Position numbers and translations under genes: made by a program. From Hungateiclostridiaceae bacterium UBA3922 (GTDB lineage: Bacteria > Bacillota > Clostridia > Acetivibrionales > DTU013), in contig DGEQ01000120.1 of the NCBI GenBank assembly GCA_002386045.1, positions 43,592-74,341 of the forward strand: a DNA stretch of 30,750 nucleotides, given 5' to 3'. Numbering within the stretch: position 1 is the first letter of the stretch; every line of letters begins with the position of its first letter. The notes beneath the pieces were generated by a model. It worked only from the letters and a program-made list of their open reading frames with translations. It ran no database searches and was not told the origin of the DNA. Positions 1-8,498 of this stretch are shown in pieces.

Positions 1-200
1 CCCGAGCCATGGACGGCGAGTGACCAGCGTCCTCATTGGAGCGAATGGGCCGGCTTGCAGCTGTTCACGAAGCAGCCCCAAATGGTTGAATGACCATCGG
101 TGAGCCTTTGGACATGTCCAGTGGAATCCTTGCTGTCTGCACGGCAGCAGAAGGAAAGGACCGGCTGCTGTCACGTTCCGGGTAGTAACGTTTGAAACTA
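1..200. other. Hairpin-rich non-coding stretch upstream of smc
   Basis: No convincing gene is visible. Several small hairpins follow one another: 47-56 with 70-78 (GGGC and GCTT against AAGC and GCCC), 82-86 with 93-97 (ATGGT/ACCAT), a perfect 12-base palindrome at 109-120, and 128-154, where CCTT plus GCTGTC pair with GGCAGC plus AAGG around a TGCAC loop. This density suggests the 3' part of a structured RNA whose start lies left of the window. I could not match it to RNase P RNA, tmRNA, SRP RNA or a riboswitch I know. A short open stretch at 1-93 in frame 1 could instead be the tail of a protein, but its residues suggest no family. Confidence 0.3.
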
Positions 201-202
201 TG

Positions 203-230
203 TTGCTTAACACACAAATTATGTTAAAAT
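203..230 (+). promoter_or_regulatory. Probable sigma-A promoter of smc
   Basis: TTGCTT at 203-208, a 16-base spacer and TAAAAT at 225-230. The TG at 222-223 gives an extended -10. Transcription would start near 237, leaving a leader of about 27 bases before the smc start. Confidence 0.55.
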
Positions 231-263
231 GGATATGCACATAAGACAAGCGGAGGGATCCAT

Positions 264-3200
264 TTGTATCTAAAGCGACTCGAGATGCAGGGCTTCAAAT
301 CCTTTGCCGAGAAAATAAGGCTTGATTTCGATTGCGGCATAACGGCAGTGGTCGGGCCGAACGGCAGCGGGAAAAGCAATATTGCGGATGCGATCAGATG
401 GGTCCTTGGGGAACAGAGCGCAAAAACACTTCGCGGCAGCAAAATGGAGGACGTGATTTTCGCAGGCACGGAGCACAGAAAACCGCTCGGTTTTGCTGAA
501 GTCACCATCGTCCTTGACAATTCCGATTCGGCACTTCCGATAGATTACGACGAAGTTGCCATCACGCGCAGGGTCTACCGTTCAGGAGAAAGCGAGTACC
601 TGATAAACAAAACCAACTGCAGGCTGAAGGACATTACGGAACTCCTGCTCGATACCGGCATAGGAAGAGACGGATATTCGGTCATAGGTCAGGGAAGGAT
701 CGACGAGATACTCAGTACGCGTTCCGAAGACCGCCGGCAGATCTTCGAGGAAGCCTCCGGTATCATGAAATACAAGATCAGGAAGCAGGAGGCAGAGAAA
801 AAGCTTGAGCTTACCAGGCAAAACCTTGAGAGGATCAACGACATCATAATGGAACTGGAAGCACAGTTGGAACCTCTCAGGGAGCAGTCTGAAAAAGCCC
901 GAAGGTTCCTGGATCTCAGGGAGGAACTTAAAGTCCTCGATGTCAACGTGTTCCTCAACAGTATGGAAAAATCCAGGGAAAGGCTGAAAACGCTGGAAGA
1001 ACAGCTGAAAACGGTCCAGGACCAGATAAGTGATGAAAATAAAAAACTGGAGGAAATCACGGCTTCCAACAGGGAAAAAACAGAAATGCTGAAGTCGCTG
1101 GACGAAAAACTAGAGTCTGCAAAGCAGAAGTATTATGAGGCCGAGGGGAGCCTCGAACGCTGCAACTCGGAAATATCGCTGAATAAAGAGAAGATAGCCA
1201 ATTTCATTCAGAATATAGAAAGGCTTGACGCCGAGAAGGCCGAGCTGAGGGAAAAGATAGAGGCGCTGGAAAAAGAAGAGGAAAGCAGGCAGAACAGGCT
1301 TCAGTACCTTGAGAAGCAGCTTGAAGAATACAGCACGAAACTGGCAGGGTATGAGAAGCAGATGGAGGAACTGCTCAAAACACTTGACGAGGAAGAGAGA
1401 AGGATCGAGCTTCTCAAGTCCGGGATAATGGACAAAATGGACATATGCTCGGACAAAAAGCTTCAGATCAGCAATCTCAGGACACATATAGAAAACATGC
1501 AAAAGCGCCAGAAGAGCATCGATGCGGAAGTATACCAGAACATAGTTGAAAAGGACAGGGAACTGATGAAAAAGGAGGAGCTTTCCGAAAGCATCAGGAA
1601 AGCTGAAATGCTCATAAAGGAGCATAAAAATCAGATCGCCGCCCTGTCCGCCGAACGTGGGGAAACCGACAGGATGCTTTCCGAGCTCAGGACCCGGCAT
1701 GCAAAAATAAACTCCGACATCCAGTCGAAGAGTGCAAGGGTCAGGACCCTGAGGGAAATGGAACAGAGGCTGGAAGGCTACAACAGGAGCGTCAGGGAAA
1801 TACTCCATGCCTGCCGCAGTTCCGCAGAGTTCGGCAAAGGAATACATGGGGCATTGGCACAGCTCATCGAAGTGGAAAAGAAATACGAGACAGCCATTGA
1901 AATATCACTCGGAGGCGCGCTGCAGGACATAGTCACACAGACAGAAGAAGATGCGAAGAAGGCCATTGGTTTCCTCAAGCAGAACAATCTTGGCAGGGCT
2001 ACGTTCCTGCCCATCAGTTCGGTAAAAGGCAAAGGATTCGATGACCAGACACTGGGGCAGATAAAGCAGTGCGCAGGCTTCTGCGGCATCGCTGCCGACC
2101 TGGTAAGGCATGACGCGCAATACACCGGGATAGTACGGAGCCTGCTTGGAAAAGTCGTCGTCGTCGACAACCTCGACAATGGCATCAGGATGGCACGCAG
2201 GTTCCGGCACTCTTTCAGGATCGTAACGCTGGAAGGGGATCTGCTCAACACCGGCGGATCGATCTCAGGAGGAAGCGTCGATAAAAGAGGCACCGGCATC
2301 CTTACCAGGAACAGGGAGATCGGTGAACTTGATGAAGAACTCAAAGCCCTGGAGCAGCAGGAAGCCGAGGTCAGCAATGACATACGGCTGCTCACGGATG
2401 ATGTGGCCCGCATAGATTCGGAAATCGCGTCGTTCGAAAGTGAGATCAAAAACAGCGAACTGGTTAAAATAAGGGATGAAAGCCACCTGGCACAGACCGA
2501 GGAAAATATCAGCAAGCTGGCTGCACGTATAGAAATGCTCAGGCAGGAAAAAGAGCAGCTTGAACGCCAGGTAAAGGATACAGGGACAGAACTGGCAAAA
2601 TATGAGAATGAACTTCTGAAAACGGAAGATGAAATAAACGAGGCAAGGAAAACGGTCGCCGAGTTCCAGGAAAAGCACAAGGAAGGCCAGGCGGCCCGTG
2701 ACGCCCTGCACCAGGATATAACTGACTTCAAGATATCGGTGAACTCGATACTTGAGAGCATAGCCGGCGTGAAGGAGAACACCGGCAGGCTGCAAACCGA
2801 AAAGGAAAGCCTGGAAAAGAACATCGCAAGGAAGGAAAGCGAGCAGGACAGGTTCAGGGACGAGGTCAAAAAGCTCGAAGAGCAGATAGAAGGCCTGAAC
2901 GCCAGGATAAAGAAGCACCAGGAGGAAAAGTCGGGCAGGTCATTCGAGATCGACAGGCTGACGGAGGAAAGAAAGGTACTGGAAGAAGATATCTATGACA
3001 TCGTGAACAAAATCAACGATATAAATAAAGACATCCTGTTGCTTAAGGAGGAGTATTCGCGCACAGAGGTAAAAAAGACGAGGCTTGAGGCTGAAATCGA
3101 GGCGCTGCAGGACAGGATATGGAATGAGTACGAACTTACATATTCCACGGCCCTTGAACTGAAGAGGGACATAGGAAGCATTTCGGGTGCGCAAAGAAGG

Positions 3201-3836
3201 ATCAGCGAAATCAGGAACATGATAAAGGAACTGGGTCCGGTAAACGTAGCTTCGATAGACGAGTACATAAAAACCAAAGAACGGTACGAGTTCATGACAA
3301 ACCAGAGGAACGACATGGAACAGGCCCGGGAAAAACTGCTGCGCGTCATATCCGAAATGACATCGATCATGAAGAAACAGTTCCTTGAGCAGTTCGAACT
3401 GATAAATAAGAACTTCAACGACGTTTTCAGGGAACTTTTCAACGGCGGCCGTGCCAGCCTTGCGCTTGTAGACAGGGAGAACGTGCTGGAAAGCGGCATC
3501 GAGATAGAAGCACAGCCGCCAGGCAAAAAACTGCAGAACATGATGCTGCTTTCCGGGGGAGAGCGTGCGTTTACGGCGATCGCGCTGCTTTTTGCCATCC
3601 TGAGGCTCAAGCCGACCCCTTTCTGCGTTCTCGACGAGATAGAAGCAGCCCTTGATGAAGCGAATGTCTACCGCTTCGTGGAATACCTGAAGAACTACTC
3701 CTGCAATACGCAGTTCATAGTGGTCACACACAGGAAGGGGACCATGGAAGGTTCAGACGTACTGTATGGCGTCACGATGGAAGAACACGGCATTTCCAAG
3801 GTGGTTTCAATGAAGCTGGGAGAAAAGGTGGGATAA
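264..3836 (+). CDS. smc: Chromosome partition protein SMC
   Basis: ATPase of the bacterial condensin (SMC-ScpA-ScpB), which organises and segregates the nucleoid. The 1190-residue length is normal. Walker A GPNGSGKS lies at 31-38. Long heptad-rich coiled coils run roughly 165-510 and 680-1030, on either side of a globular hinge at about 525-670. The C-terminal head carries the ABC signature LSGGE at 1096-1100 and Walker B ending in D1124-E1125. The start is TTG at 264, supported by GGAGGGA at 252-258 and by the family-typical N-terminus (MYLKRLEMQGFKSF). It stops one base before ftsY, so the two are surely cotranscribed. scpA and scpB are not in the window. Confidence 0.97.
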   Translation: MYLKRLEMQGFKSFAEKIRLDFDCGITAVVGPNGSGKSNIADAIRWVLGEQSAKTLRGSKMEDVIFAGTEHRKPLGFAEVTIVLDNSDSALPIDYDEVAITRRVYRSGESEYLINKTNCRLKDITELLLDTGIGRDGYSVIGQGRIDEILSTRSEDRRQIFEEASGIMKYKIRKQEAEKKLELTRQNLERINDIIMELEAQLEPLREQSEKARRFLDLREELKVLDVNVFLNSMEKSRERLKTLEEQLKTVQDQISDENKKLEEITASNREKTEMLKSLDEKLESAKQKYYEAEGSLERCNSEISLNKEKIANFIQNIERLDAEKAELREKIEALEKEEESRQNRLQYLEKQLEEYSTKLAGYEKQMEELLKTLDEEERRIELLKSGIMDKMDICSDKKLQISNLRTHIENMQKRQKSIDAEVYQNIVEKDRELMKKEELSESIRKAEMLIKEHKNQIAALSAERGETDRMLSELRTRHAKINSDIQSKSARVRTLREMEQRLEGYNRSVREILHACRSSAEFGKGIHGALAQLIEVEKKYETAIEISLGGALQDIVTQTEEDAKKAIGFLKQNNLGRATFLPISSVKGKGFDDQTLGQIKQCAGFCGIAADLVRHDAQYTGIVRSLLGKVVVVDNLDNGIRMARRFRHSFRIVTLEGDLLNTGGSISGGSVDKRGTGILTRNREIGELDEELKALEQQEAEVSNDIRLLTDDVARIDSEIASFESEIKNSELVKIRDESHLAQTEENISKLAARIEMLRQEKEQLERQVKDTGTELAKYENELLKTEDEINEARKTVAEFQEKHKEGQAARDALHQDITDFKISVNSILESIAGVKENTGRLQTEKESLEKNIARKESEQDRFRDEVKKLEEQIEGLNARIKKHQEEKSGRSFEIDRLTEERKVLEEDIYDIVNKINDINKDILLLKEEYSRTEVKKTRLEAEIEALQDRIWNEYELTYSTALELKRDIGSISGAQRRISEIRNMIKELGPVNVASIDEYIKTKERYEFMTNQRNDMEQAREKLLRVISEMTSIMKKQFLEQFELINKNFNDVFRELFNGGRASLALVDRENVLESGIEIEAQPPGKKLQNMMLLSGGERAFTAIALLFAILRLKPTPFCVLDEIEAALDEANVYRFVEYLKNYSCNTQFIVVTHRKGTMEGSDVLYGVTMEEHGISKVVSMKLGEKVG

Positions 3837-3837
3837 G

Positions 3838-4746
3838 ATGGGATTTTTCAGCAGGCTGAAGGAAGGACTATCGAAGACGAGGAAGAGCATAACCGAAAGA
3901 ATAGACCAGGTGCTGGTATCCTTCGGCAAAGTAGATGAGGAACTGTTCGAAGAACTCGAGGAAGTGCTCGTGACTGCCGACCTCGGTGTCGAGACAGTCA
4001 TGAAGATAATGGATGACACAAGGAAAAAGGTCAGGGAAAGAAAGATCACGGATCCGCCTGAAATAAAGGAACTTATTAAGGAGACCCTTGTCGGGATACT
4101 TGGAGAAGAAACGCAAAAGCTTGATATCGATCCTTCTCCTGCCGTTATAATGGTGATCGGCGTGAATGGCGTCGGAAAGACGACTTCCATCGGAAAGATA
4201 GCCCATGCCCTGAAAAACCAGGGTAAAAAAGTGATGCTGGCCGCGGCCGATACATTCCGGGCTGCCGCCATCGACCAGATTGAAGTATGGGCCAGCAGGG
4301 TCGGGGTCGATATAATAAGCCACCAGGAAGGCTCCGATCCGGCGGCTGTCGTTTACGACGCGATCCAGGCGGCAAGAGCCAGGAAAGCCGACGTTCTGAT
4401 ATGTGATACGGCAGGTCGCCTGCACACAAAGAAAAACCTGATGGAAGAACTGCGGAAGGTTTCACGCATCATCGACAGGGAAATGCCGGGAGCCAGGCGC
4501 GAAAACCTCCTTGTCCTGGATGCGACTACGGGACAGAACGCAGTTTCTCAGGCAAAAACGTTCAGCGAGGTCACGGACATAACGGGCATCGTATTGACGA
4601 AGCTTGACGGCACTGCAAAAGGCGGTATCGTCATTGCGATAAAGTCCGAACTTGGTCTGCCTGTAAAGCTGATTGGGGTAGGGGAACAAATGGACGACCT
4701 GCAGCCGTTCAACGCCAAAGAGTTCGTAGAAGCACTGTTTTCCTGA
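3838..4746 (+). CDS. ftsY: Signal recognition particle receptor FtsY
   Basis: Membrane-associated SRP-GTPase that docks the Ffh-ribosome complex at the SecYEG translocon. The 302 residues comprise only the NG domains; the long acidic A domain of the E. coli protein is absent, as is usual in Firmicutes. An amphipathic N-terminus (GFFSRLKEGL) can serve as membrane anchor. GTPase motifs are GVNGVGKTT at 108-116, DTFRAAA at 138-144, DTAGR at 190-194 and TKLDGTAKGG at 254-263. It follows smc with a one-base gap, and GGTGGG in the end of smc is the likely ribosome site. A new promoter lies directly downstream, so ylxM-ffh can be expressed separately. Confidence 0.97.
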   Translation: MGFFSRLKEGLSKTRKSITERIDQVLVSFGKVDEELFEELEEVLVTADLGVETVMKIMDDTRKKVRERKITDPPEIKELIKETLVGILGEETQKLDIDPSPAVIMVIGVNGVGKTTSIGKIAHALKNQGKKVMLAAADTFRAAAIDQIEVWASRVGVDIISHQEGSDPAAVVYDAIQAARARKADVLICDTAGRLHTKKNLMEELRKVSRIIDREMPGARRENLLVLDATTGQNAVSQAKTFSEVTDITGIVLTKLDGTAKGGIVIAIKSELGLPVKLIGVGEQMDDLQPFNAKEFVEALFS

Positions 4747-4765
4747 CAATATCATAAAATTGGCC

Positions 4766-4794
4766 TTGACATTGCATCTGTATTCGCTTAAAAT
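4766..4794 (+). promoter_or_regulatory. Strong sigma-A promoter of ylxM-ffh
   Basis: TTGACA at 4766-4771, exactly 17 bases, then TAAAAT at 4789-4794. This is the best -35 box in the window. The predicted transcription start, near 4801, falls inside the inverted repeat at 4792-4825. Confidence 0.75.
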
Positions 4795-4825
4795 AGCTGT
4801 AAAGTAAAAATACTTTACAGCTATT
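4792..4825. repeat. Perfect 15-bp inverted repeat at the ylxM transcription start
   Basis: Two 15-base arms, 4792-4806 and 4811-4825, are perfectly complementary around an AAAA loop. The left arm overlaps the -10 box and covers the expected start of transcription; the right arm ends 7 bases before the ylxM ATG. No T run follows, so it is unlikely to be an intrinsic terminator of ftsY. It could be an operator for a dimeric repressor, or a 5' end hairpin of the mRNA. The function is inferred; the symmetry is plain in the sequence. Confidence 0.7.
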
Positions 4826-4832
4826 ATGTATC

Positions 4833-5186
4833 ATGAAAGAGTTGTTCAGGGTAAGCCTTTTGCTCGACTTTTACGGGCAGATGCTGACAAAACGGCAATA
4901 TGACGTACTCGACCTGTATTACAACAGCGACTATACGCTGGCTGAAATAGCCGAGGAACTGGATATAAGCAGGCAGGGAGTACATGACAATATAAAGCGC
5001 GGCAAGGCCGCACTATTTGACCTTGAAAGGAAGCTGGGACTGGTTGCCAGGTTCGGCACACAGAAAGAAAAGGCAGCAGAAGCACTGAAACTCCTGGAAG
5101 ATATCGAAAAAGCCGTCACGGACAGCCGTGACAGGGAAAAGCTTACCAGGGCGAAGTTCCTGATCAGAAGTATGACGGAGGATTGA
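4833..5186 (+). CDS. ylxM: YlxM-type helix-turn-helix protein (SRP-associated)
   Basis: Small protein of 117 residues of the YlxM/UPF0122 family, usually encoded just before ffh. Related proteins in other Firmicutes are reported to act with the signal recognition particle. The N-terminal half resembles sigma-factor region 4: a helical stretch with LTKRQYDVL, then the helix-turn-helix YTLAEIAEELDISRQGVHDNIKRG (about residues 33-56, written here as seen with its core AEIAEEL and SRQGVHD). The C-terminal half is charged and helical. The start at 4833 matches the family, but no Shine-Dalgarno is visible before it; the ten preceding bases are ATTATGTATC. ffh begins 3 bases after its stop. Confidence 0.88.
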   Translation: MKELFRVSLLLDFYGQMLTKRQYDVLDLYYNSDYTLAEIAEELDISRQGVHDNIKRGKAALFDLERKLGLVARFGTQKEKAAEALKLLEDIEKAVTDSRDREKLTRAKFLIRSMTED

Positions 5187-5189
5187 AGC

Positions 5190-6539
5190 ATGGCAATTTT
5201 CGAAGGTCTGTCCGCAAAGCTGCAGAACACCATCGGAAGATTCCGCGGCAAGGGCAGGGTCACTGAGAAAGACGTTAAGGAAATGATGCGTGAAATAAAG
5301 TTGGCGCTGCTCGAGGCCGACGTTAACTATAAAGTCGTGAAAACCTTCATCACCAACGTCTCCGGGCGCGCAGCCGGCCAGGAGGTACTGGAAAGCCTTA
5401 CGCCGGGACAGCAGGTCATAAAGATAGTCCACGAGGAACTGATCGACCTGCTGGGAAAAGTGCCGTCAAAGCCGACTTTTTCAAGCAGGCCGCCGACGAT
5501 ATACATGATGGTCGGACTCCAGGGTTCCGGTAAGACGACTACTTCAGGGAAGCTGGCCAACCTCCTGAGAAAGCAGGGCAAAAACCCGTTGCTCGTCGCG
5601 TGCGACGTGTACAGGCCGGCCGCAGTAAAACAGCTCCAGGTGGTCGGAAACCAGTTGGGAGTTCCCGTGTTTTCATTAGAAGGAAGCAAGGATCCGGTGG
5701 ATATAGCGAAAAAATCGGTGGAGCACGCCGTCAGCATGATGTACGACCTCGTTATTATCGATACTGCGGGACGTCTCCATATTGACGAAGAACTGATGGA
5801 CGAACTGGAAAACATCAAAAACGCCATCCATCCCCACGAAATACTGCTGGTGGTCGACTCGATGACCGGACAGGATGCAGTGAACGTTGCCGAGAGTTTC
5901 AACGAGAAGCTTGGCATAGACGGCATCATCCTTACCAAGCTGGACGGCGATACAAGGGGCGGGGCGGCCCTTTCGGTAAGGGCGGTCACAGGTAAGCCTG
6001 TCAAATTCGCCGCTATCGGTGAAAAACTGAATGATATCGAGCCATTCTACCCTGACAGGATGGCTTCCAGGATCCTTGGGATGGGCGACGTGCTTACGCT
6101 TATCGAAAAAGCCCAGGAAGCATTCGATGAGAAGAAAGCTCTCGAGATGGAGAAGAAACTCCGTACCCAGCAGTTCACGCTCGAAGACTTCCTCGACCAG
6201 ATGCAGCAGCTTAAGCAGATGGGACCGCTCAGCCAGGTGCTGGGCATGCTTCCGGGGATGAACAGCAAGATCCTGAGCAATGTAGAAGTAGACGAGAAAA
6301 AGCTGGTACACCTGGAAGCTATAATAAAGTCCATGACGCCGCAGGAGCGACGGGATCCCTCGATAATAAACGGCAGCAGGAGAAAGAGGATAGCCGCCGG
6401 CAGCGGTACGACCGTCCAGGAGGTAAACGCCCTGCTCAAGCAGTTCGAGGAAATGAAAAAAATGATGAAAATGATGAGCGGTATAGGCAAAAAAGGTGCC
6501 AGGGGATTCGGAAAGTTCAGGTTACCTTTCCAGATATGA
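5190..6539 (+). CDS. ffh: Signal recognition particle protein Ffh
   Basis: SRP54-type GTPase that binds signal peptides emerging from the ribosome and pairs with FtsY. It has 449 residues, normal for the family. The N domain is followed by the G domain with GLQGSGKTT at 109-117, DTAGR at 191-195 and TKLDGDTRGG at 249-258. The methionine-rich M domain, which binds SRP RNA and signal sequences, runs from about 300 and ends in a KKMMKMMSG stretch. GGAGG at 5177-5181 sits 8 bases before the ATG. The SRP RNA gene was not found in the window. Confidence 0.97.
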   Translation: MAIFEGLSAKLQNTIGRFRGKGRVTEKDVKEMMREIKLALLEADVNYKVVKTFITNVSGRAAGQEVLESLTPGQQVIKIVHEELIDLLGKVPSKPTFSSRPPTIYMMVGLQGSGKTTTSGKLANLLRKQGKNPLLVACDVYRPAAVKQLQVVGNQLGVPVFSLEGSKDPVDIAKKSVEHAVSMMYDLVIIDTAGRLHIDEELMDELENIKNAIHPHEILLVVDSMTGQDAVNVAESFNEKLGIDGIILTKLDGDTRGGAALSVRAVTGKPVKFAAIGEKLNDIEPFYPDRMASRILGMGDVLTLIEKAQEAFDEKKALEMEKKLRTQQFTLEDFLDQMQQLKQMGPLSQVLGMLPGMNSKILSNVEVDEKKLVHLEAIIKSMTPQERRDPSIINGSRRKRIAAGSGTTVQEVNALLKQFEEMKKMMKMMSGIGKKGARGFGKFRLPFQI

Positions 6540-6568
6540 TACTGACGACCTGAGAGGAGGTGACAGAA

Positions 6569-6814
6569 ATGGCAGTCAGGATAAGGTTGAAAAGGATCGG
6601 TGCGAAAAAGAATCCGCACTACAGGATAGTAGTCGCAGATTCAAGGTTCCCGCGCGACGGCAGGTTCATCGAGGAAATCGGCACATACAATCCCCAGACC
6701 GAACCTCCCACGATGAACATAGACACTGAGAAGGCAGCCAAATGGATCAAGAACGGAGCTCAGCCCACCGACACCGTGAGGGCACTGCTGAAGAAAGCAG
6801 GAGTCATCCAGTAA
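6569..6814 (+). CDS. rpsP: 30S ribosomal protein S16
   Basis: 81-residue S16, a 30S assembly protein. The N-terminus (MAVRIRLKRIGAKKNP) and the motifs RIVVADSR and IEEIGTYNP are diagnostic. A GTG at 6560 would add three residues, but it lies inside the AGGAGGTG Shine-Dalgarno, so ATG 6569 is the start. It follows ffh by 29 bases in the same transcription unit. Confidence 0.97.
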   Translation: MAVRIRLKRIGAKKNPHYRIVVADSRFPRDGRFIEEIGTYNPQTEPPTMNIDTEKAAKWIKNGAQPTDTVRALLKKAGVIQ

Positions 6815-6872
6815 CAGATCCGCAGAGGGCTGCTTTATGCGGGAGGCAAACGAGAAGCAGGAGGGAAATGGA

Positions 6873-7100
6873 ATGAAGGAACTCCTCGAGACTATCGCCA
6901 GGTCTTTGGTCGACCACCCCGAAGAGGTGCGTGTCAGTGAAACTGAAAATGACAGCACCGTTATACTCGAGCTCAGTGTCGCCAGGGAAGACATGGGAAA
7001 GGTGATAGGAAAACAGGGACGGATAGCCAAGGCTATTCGTACTGTCATAAAAGCCGCAGCCACCAGGGAAAACGTGAAGGCTGTGGTGGAAATAGTATAA
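6873..7100 (+). CDS. khpA: KH-domain RNA-binding protein KhpA
   Basis: 75-residue single type-II KH domain protein (YlqC/KhpA family). In other Firmicutes it works with KhpB (Jag) in RNA binding linked to cell elongation. The RNA-binding GxxG loop is GKQG at about 46-49, inside GKVIGKQGRIAKAIR. An upstream in-frame ATG at 6837 exists, but ATG 6873 has a good Shine-Dalgarno (AGGAGGG, 6859-6865) and matches the family length. A terminator-like hairpin begins 2 bases after its stop. The ylqD gene found next to it in Bacillus is absent here. Confidence 0.93.
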   Translation: MKELLETIARSLVDHPEEVRVSETENDSTVILELSVAREDMGKVIGKQGRIAKAIRTVIKAAATRENVKAVVEIV

Positions 7101-7101
7101 T

Positions 7102-7130
7102 AAAAAGGTGTTTCAAACACCTTTTTATTT
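7102..7130 (+). terminator. Intrinsic terminator between khpA and rimM
   Basis: AAAAAGGTG at 7102-7110 pairs with CACCTTTTT at 7118-7126 around a TTTCAAA loop, and the U-rich tail runs to 7130. It should end or attenuate transcription from ffh-rpsP-khpA. No clear promoter follows, so rimM-trmD must depend on readthrough or on a promoter I cannot see. Confidence 0.7.
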
Positions 7131-7142
7131 ACGGAGGAAGAT

Positions 7143-7661
7143 ATGTACGAGTATCTCCAGGTAGGCAGGATCGTCAATACCCACGGAGTGAGGGGCGAAG
7201 TGAAGCTGATGCCTCTTACTGATGATCCGTCGCGTTTTGATGACCTGGAATGGGTCTTTATCGAAAACGACGGTGTGATGACCAGGTATGAGATACAGTC
7301 GGTGAAATACTTCAAGGGAATGGTGATCGTAAAGCTGGCCGGCATCGATGACCCTGAAACGGCCGCAGCGCTGAAGGGCTGCTTTGCGCTAGTGGACAGG
7401 GTAAATGCCGTAAGGCTCCCCGAGGGCTCATATTTCATCTGCGACATCATCGGCTGCAGCGTATTCGATGAGAACGGCGCGCTTTTGGGGAAAGTGAGCG
7501 AAGTGCTGCAGACAGGAAGCAACGACGTGTACGTAGTCAGGGACGAGTCGGGCAGGGAAGTGCTAATACCCGCCTTAAAGAGCGTTGTCAGGAACGTTCA
7601 GCCCGAGCAGGGAAGGATAGATGTCATGATCCCGAAAGGACTGTTGGATGATGAGGTTTGA
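7143..7661 (+). CDS. rimM: 16S rRNA processing protein RimM
   Basis: 172-residue maturation factor for the 30S head; it binds S19. The N-terminal RimM domain has the family signature VGRIVNTHGVRGEVK, followed by LTDDPSRF. The C-terminal PRC-barrel spans about 95-170 (SYFICDIIG, LGKVSEV, EVLIPAL). GGAGG at 7133-7137 lies 5 bases before the ATG. Its last 14 bases overlap trmD, as expected for translational coupling. Confidence 0.95.
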   Translation: MYEYLQVGRIVNTHGVRGEVKLMPLTDDPSRFDDLEWVFIENDGVMTRYEIQSVKYFKGMVIVKLAGIDDPETAAALKGCFALVDRVNAVRLPEGSYFICDIIGCSVFDENGALLGKVSEVLQTGSNDVYVVRDESGREVLIPALKSVVRNVQPEQGRIDVMIPKGLLDDEV

Positions 7662-8376
7662 CATACTGACCATTTTCCCGGAAATATTCGATGTCGTCCT
7701 CGGCAGCAGCATAATAGGGCGCGCCCGGGAAAAAGGCCTTATTACCGTAAAGACCTGGAATATCCGGGACTATACTAAGGACAAGCATAAGAAGACCGAC
7801 GACTATCCTTACGGCGGCGGCAGCGGGCTCGTAATGCTGGCCCAGCCGATCTATGACGCCTATGAAGCAGTGGTCAGCGATCTCGACTATAAGCCCCATT
7901 TCATCTACATGAGCCCGCAGGGAAAGCTGCTCGACCAGAAACTCGTAGAAAAGCTTGCCGGCCACAGGCACTTGGTGATCCTGTGCGGGCATTACGAGGG
8001 AGTGGATGAAAGGATACTGGAAAAACTGGTCGACGAGGAAATATCCATCGGAGACTACGTGCTTACGGGAGGGGAACTCCCGGCGATGGTGCTGATCGAC
8101 GCCGTCAGCCGGGCGATACCCGGCGTGCTGTCCAATGAAGACTCATATGCAGAAGAATCCCATAAAAACGGTATGCTGGAGTACCCCCAGTATACCAGGC
8201 CATATGATTTCATGGGGATGAAAGTCCCTGACATACTGCTGTCAGGACATCATGCCAAAATAGAAAAGTGGAGGAGAAAACAGTCGCTTATAAGGACAAG
8301 GGACAAAAGGCCCGACCTTTTCGAAAAACTGGAACTGTCCGAGGAGGATAAAAAACTGCTTACTGAAGATATTTAA
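7648..8376 (+). CDS. trmD: tRNA (guanine-37-N1)-methyltransferase TrmD
   Basis: SPOUT methyltransferase that makes m1G37 in tRNAs and prevents +1 frameshifting. It has 242 residues, the usual length. Family motifs are FDILTIFPEIF at the start, DDYPYGGGSGLVM, GHYEGVDERI and the knot region SIGDYVLTGGELP, then PGVLSNEDS and LEYPQYTRP. Two adjacent ATGs at 7648 and 7651 are possible starts; 7648 has AAAGGA 7 bases upstream. It overlaps rimM. Confidence 0.97.
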   Translation: MMRFDILTIFPEIFDVVLGSSIIGRAREKGLITVKTWNIRDYTKDKHKKTDDYPYGGGSGLVMLAQPIYDAYEAVVSDLDYKPHFIYMSPQGKLLDQKLVEKLAGHRHLVILCGHYEGVDERILEKLVDEEISIGDYVLTGGELPAMVLIDAVSRAIPGVLSNEDSYAEESHKNGMLEYPQYTRPYDFMGMKVPDILLSGHHAKIEKWRRKQSLIRTRDKRPDLFEKLELSEEDKKLLTEDI

Positions 8377-8388
8377 AATGCAAATGTA

Positions 8389-8418
8389 TTTACAAATACT
8401 GCTTTTGTGTGCTATAAT
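8389..8418 (+). promoter_or_regulatory. Promoter of rplS, followed by an 80-base leader
   Basis: TTTACA at 8389-8394, an 18-base spacer and a consensus TATAAT at 8413-8418, preceded by TG at 8410-8411 (extended -10). The palindrome CACGCGTG lies at 8421-8428 at the transcription start. The leader to 8498 may fold (TGATGC near 8448 with GCATTCA near 8461), possibly an L19 autoregulatory leader, but I cannot match it to a known class. Confidence 0.7.
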
Positions 8419-8498
8419 ATCACGCGTGTGTATTACGGGCGGTCCGCTGATGCGATTTATGCATTCATGAACGTCCTGGCAAGAGAGGAGGGGCATTG

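Noticed and set aside
1110..3731. Several long open frames on the minus strand inside smc (up to about 360 codons)
   Set aside because: They mirror the Glu/Lys-rich coiled coil of smc, giving Ser/Phe/Leu-rich translations with no domain and no ribosome sites.
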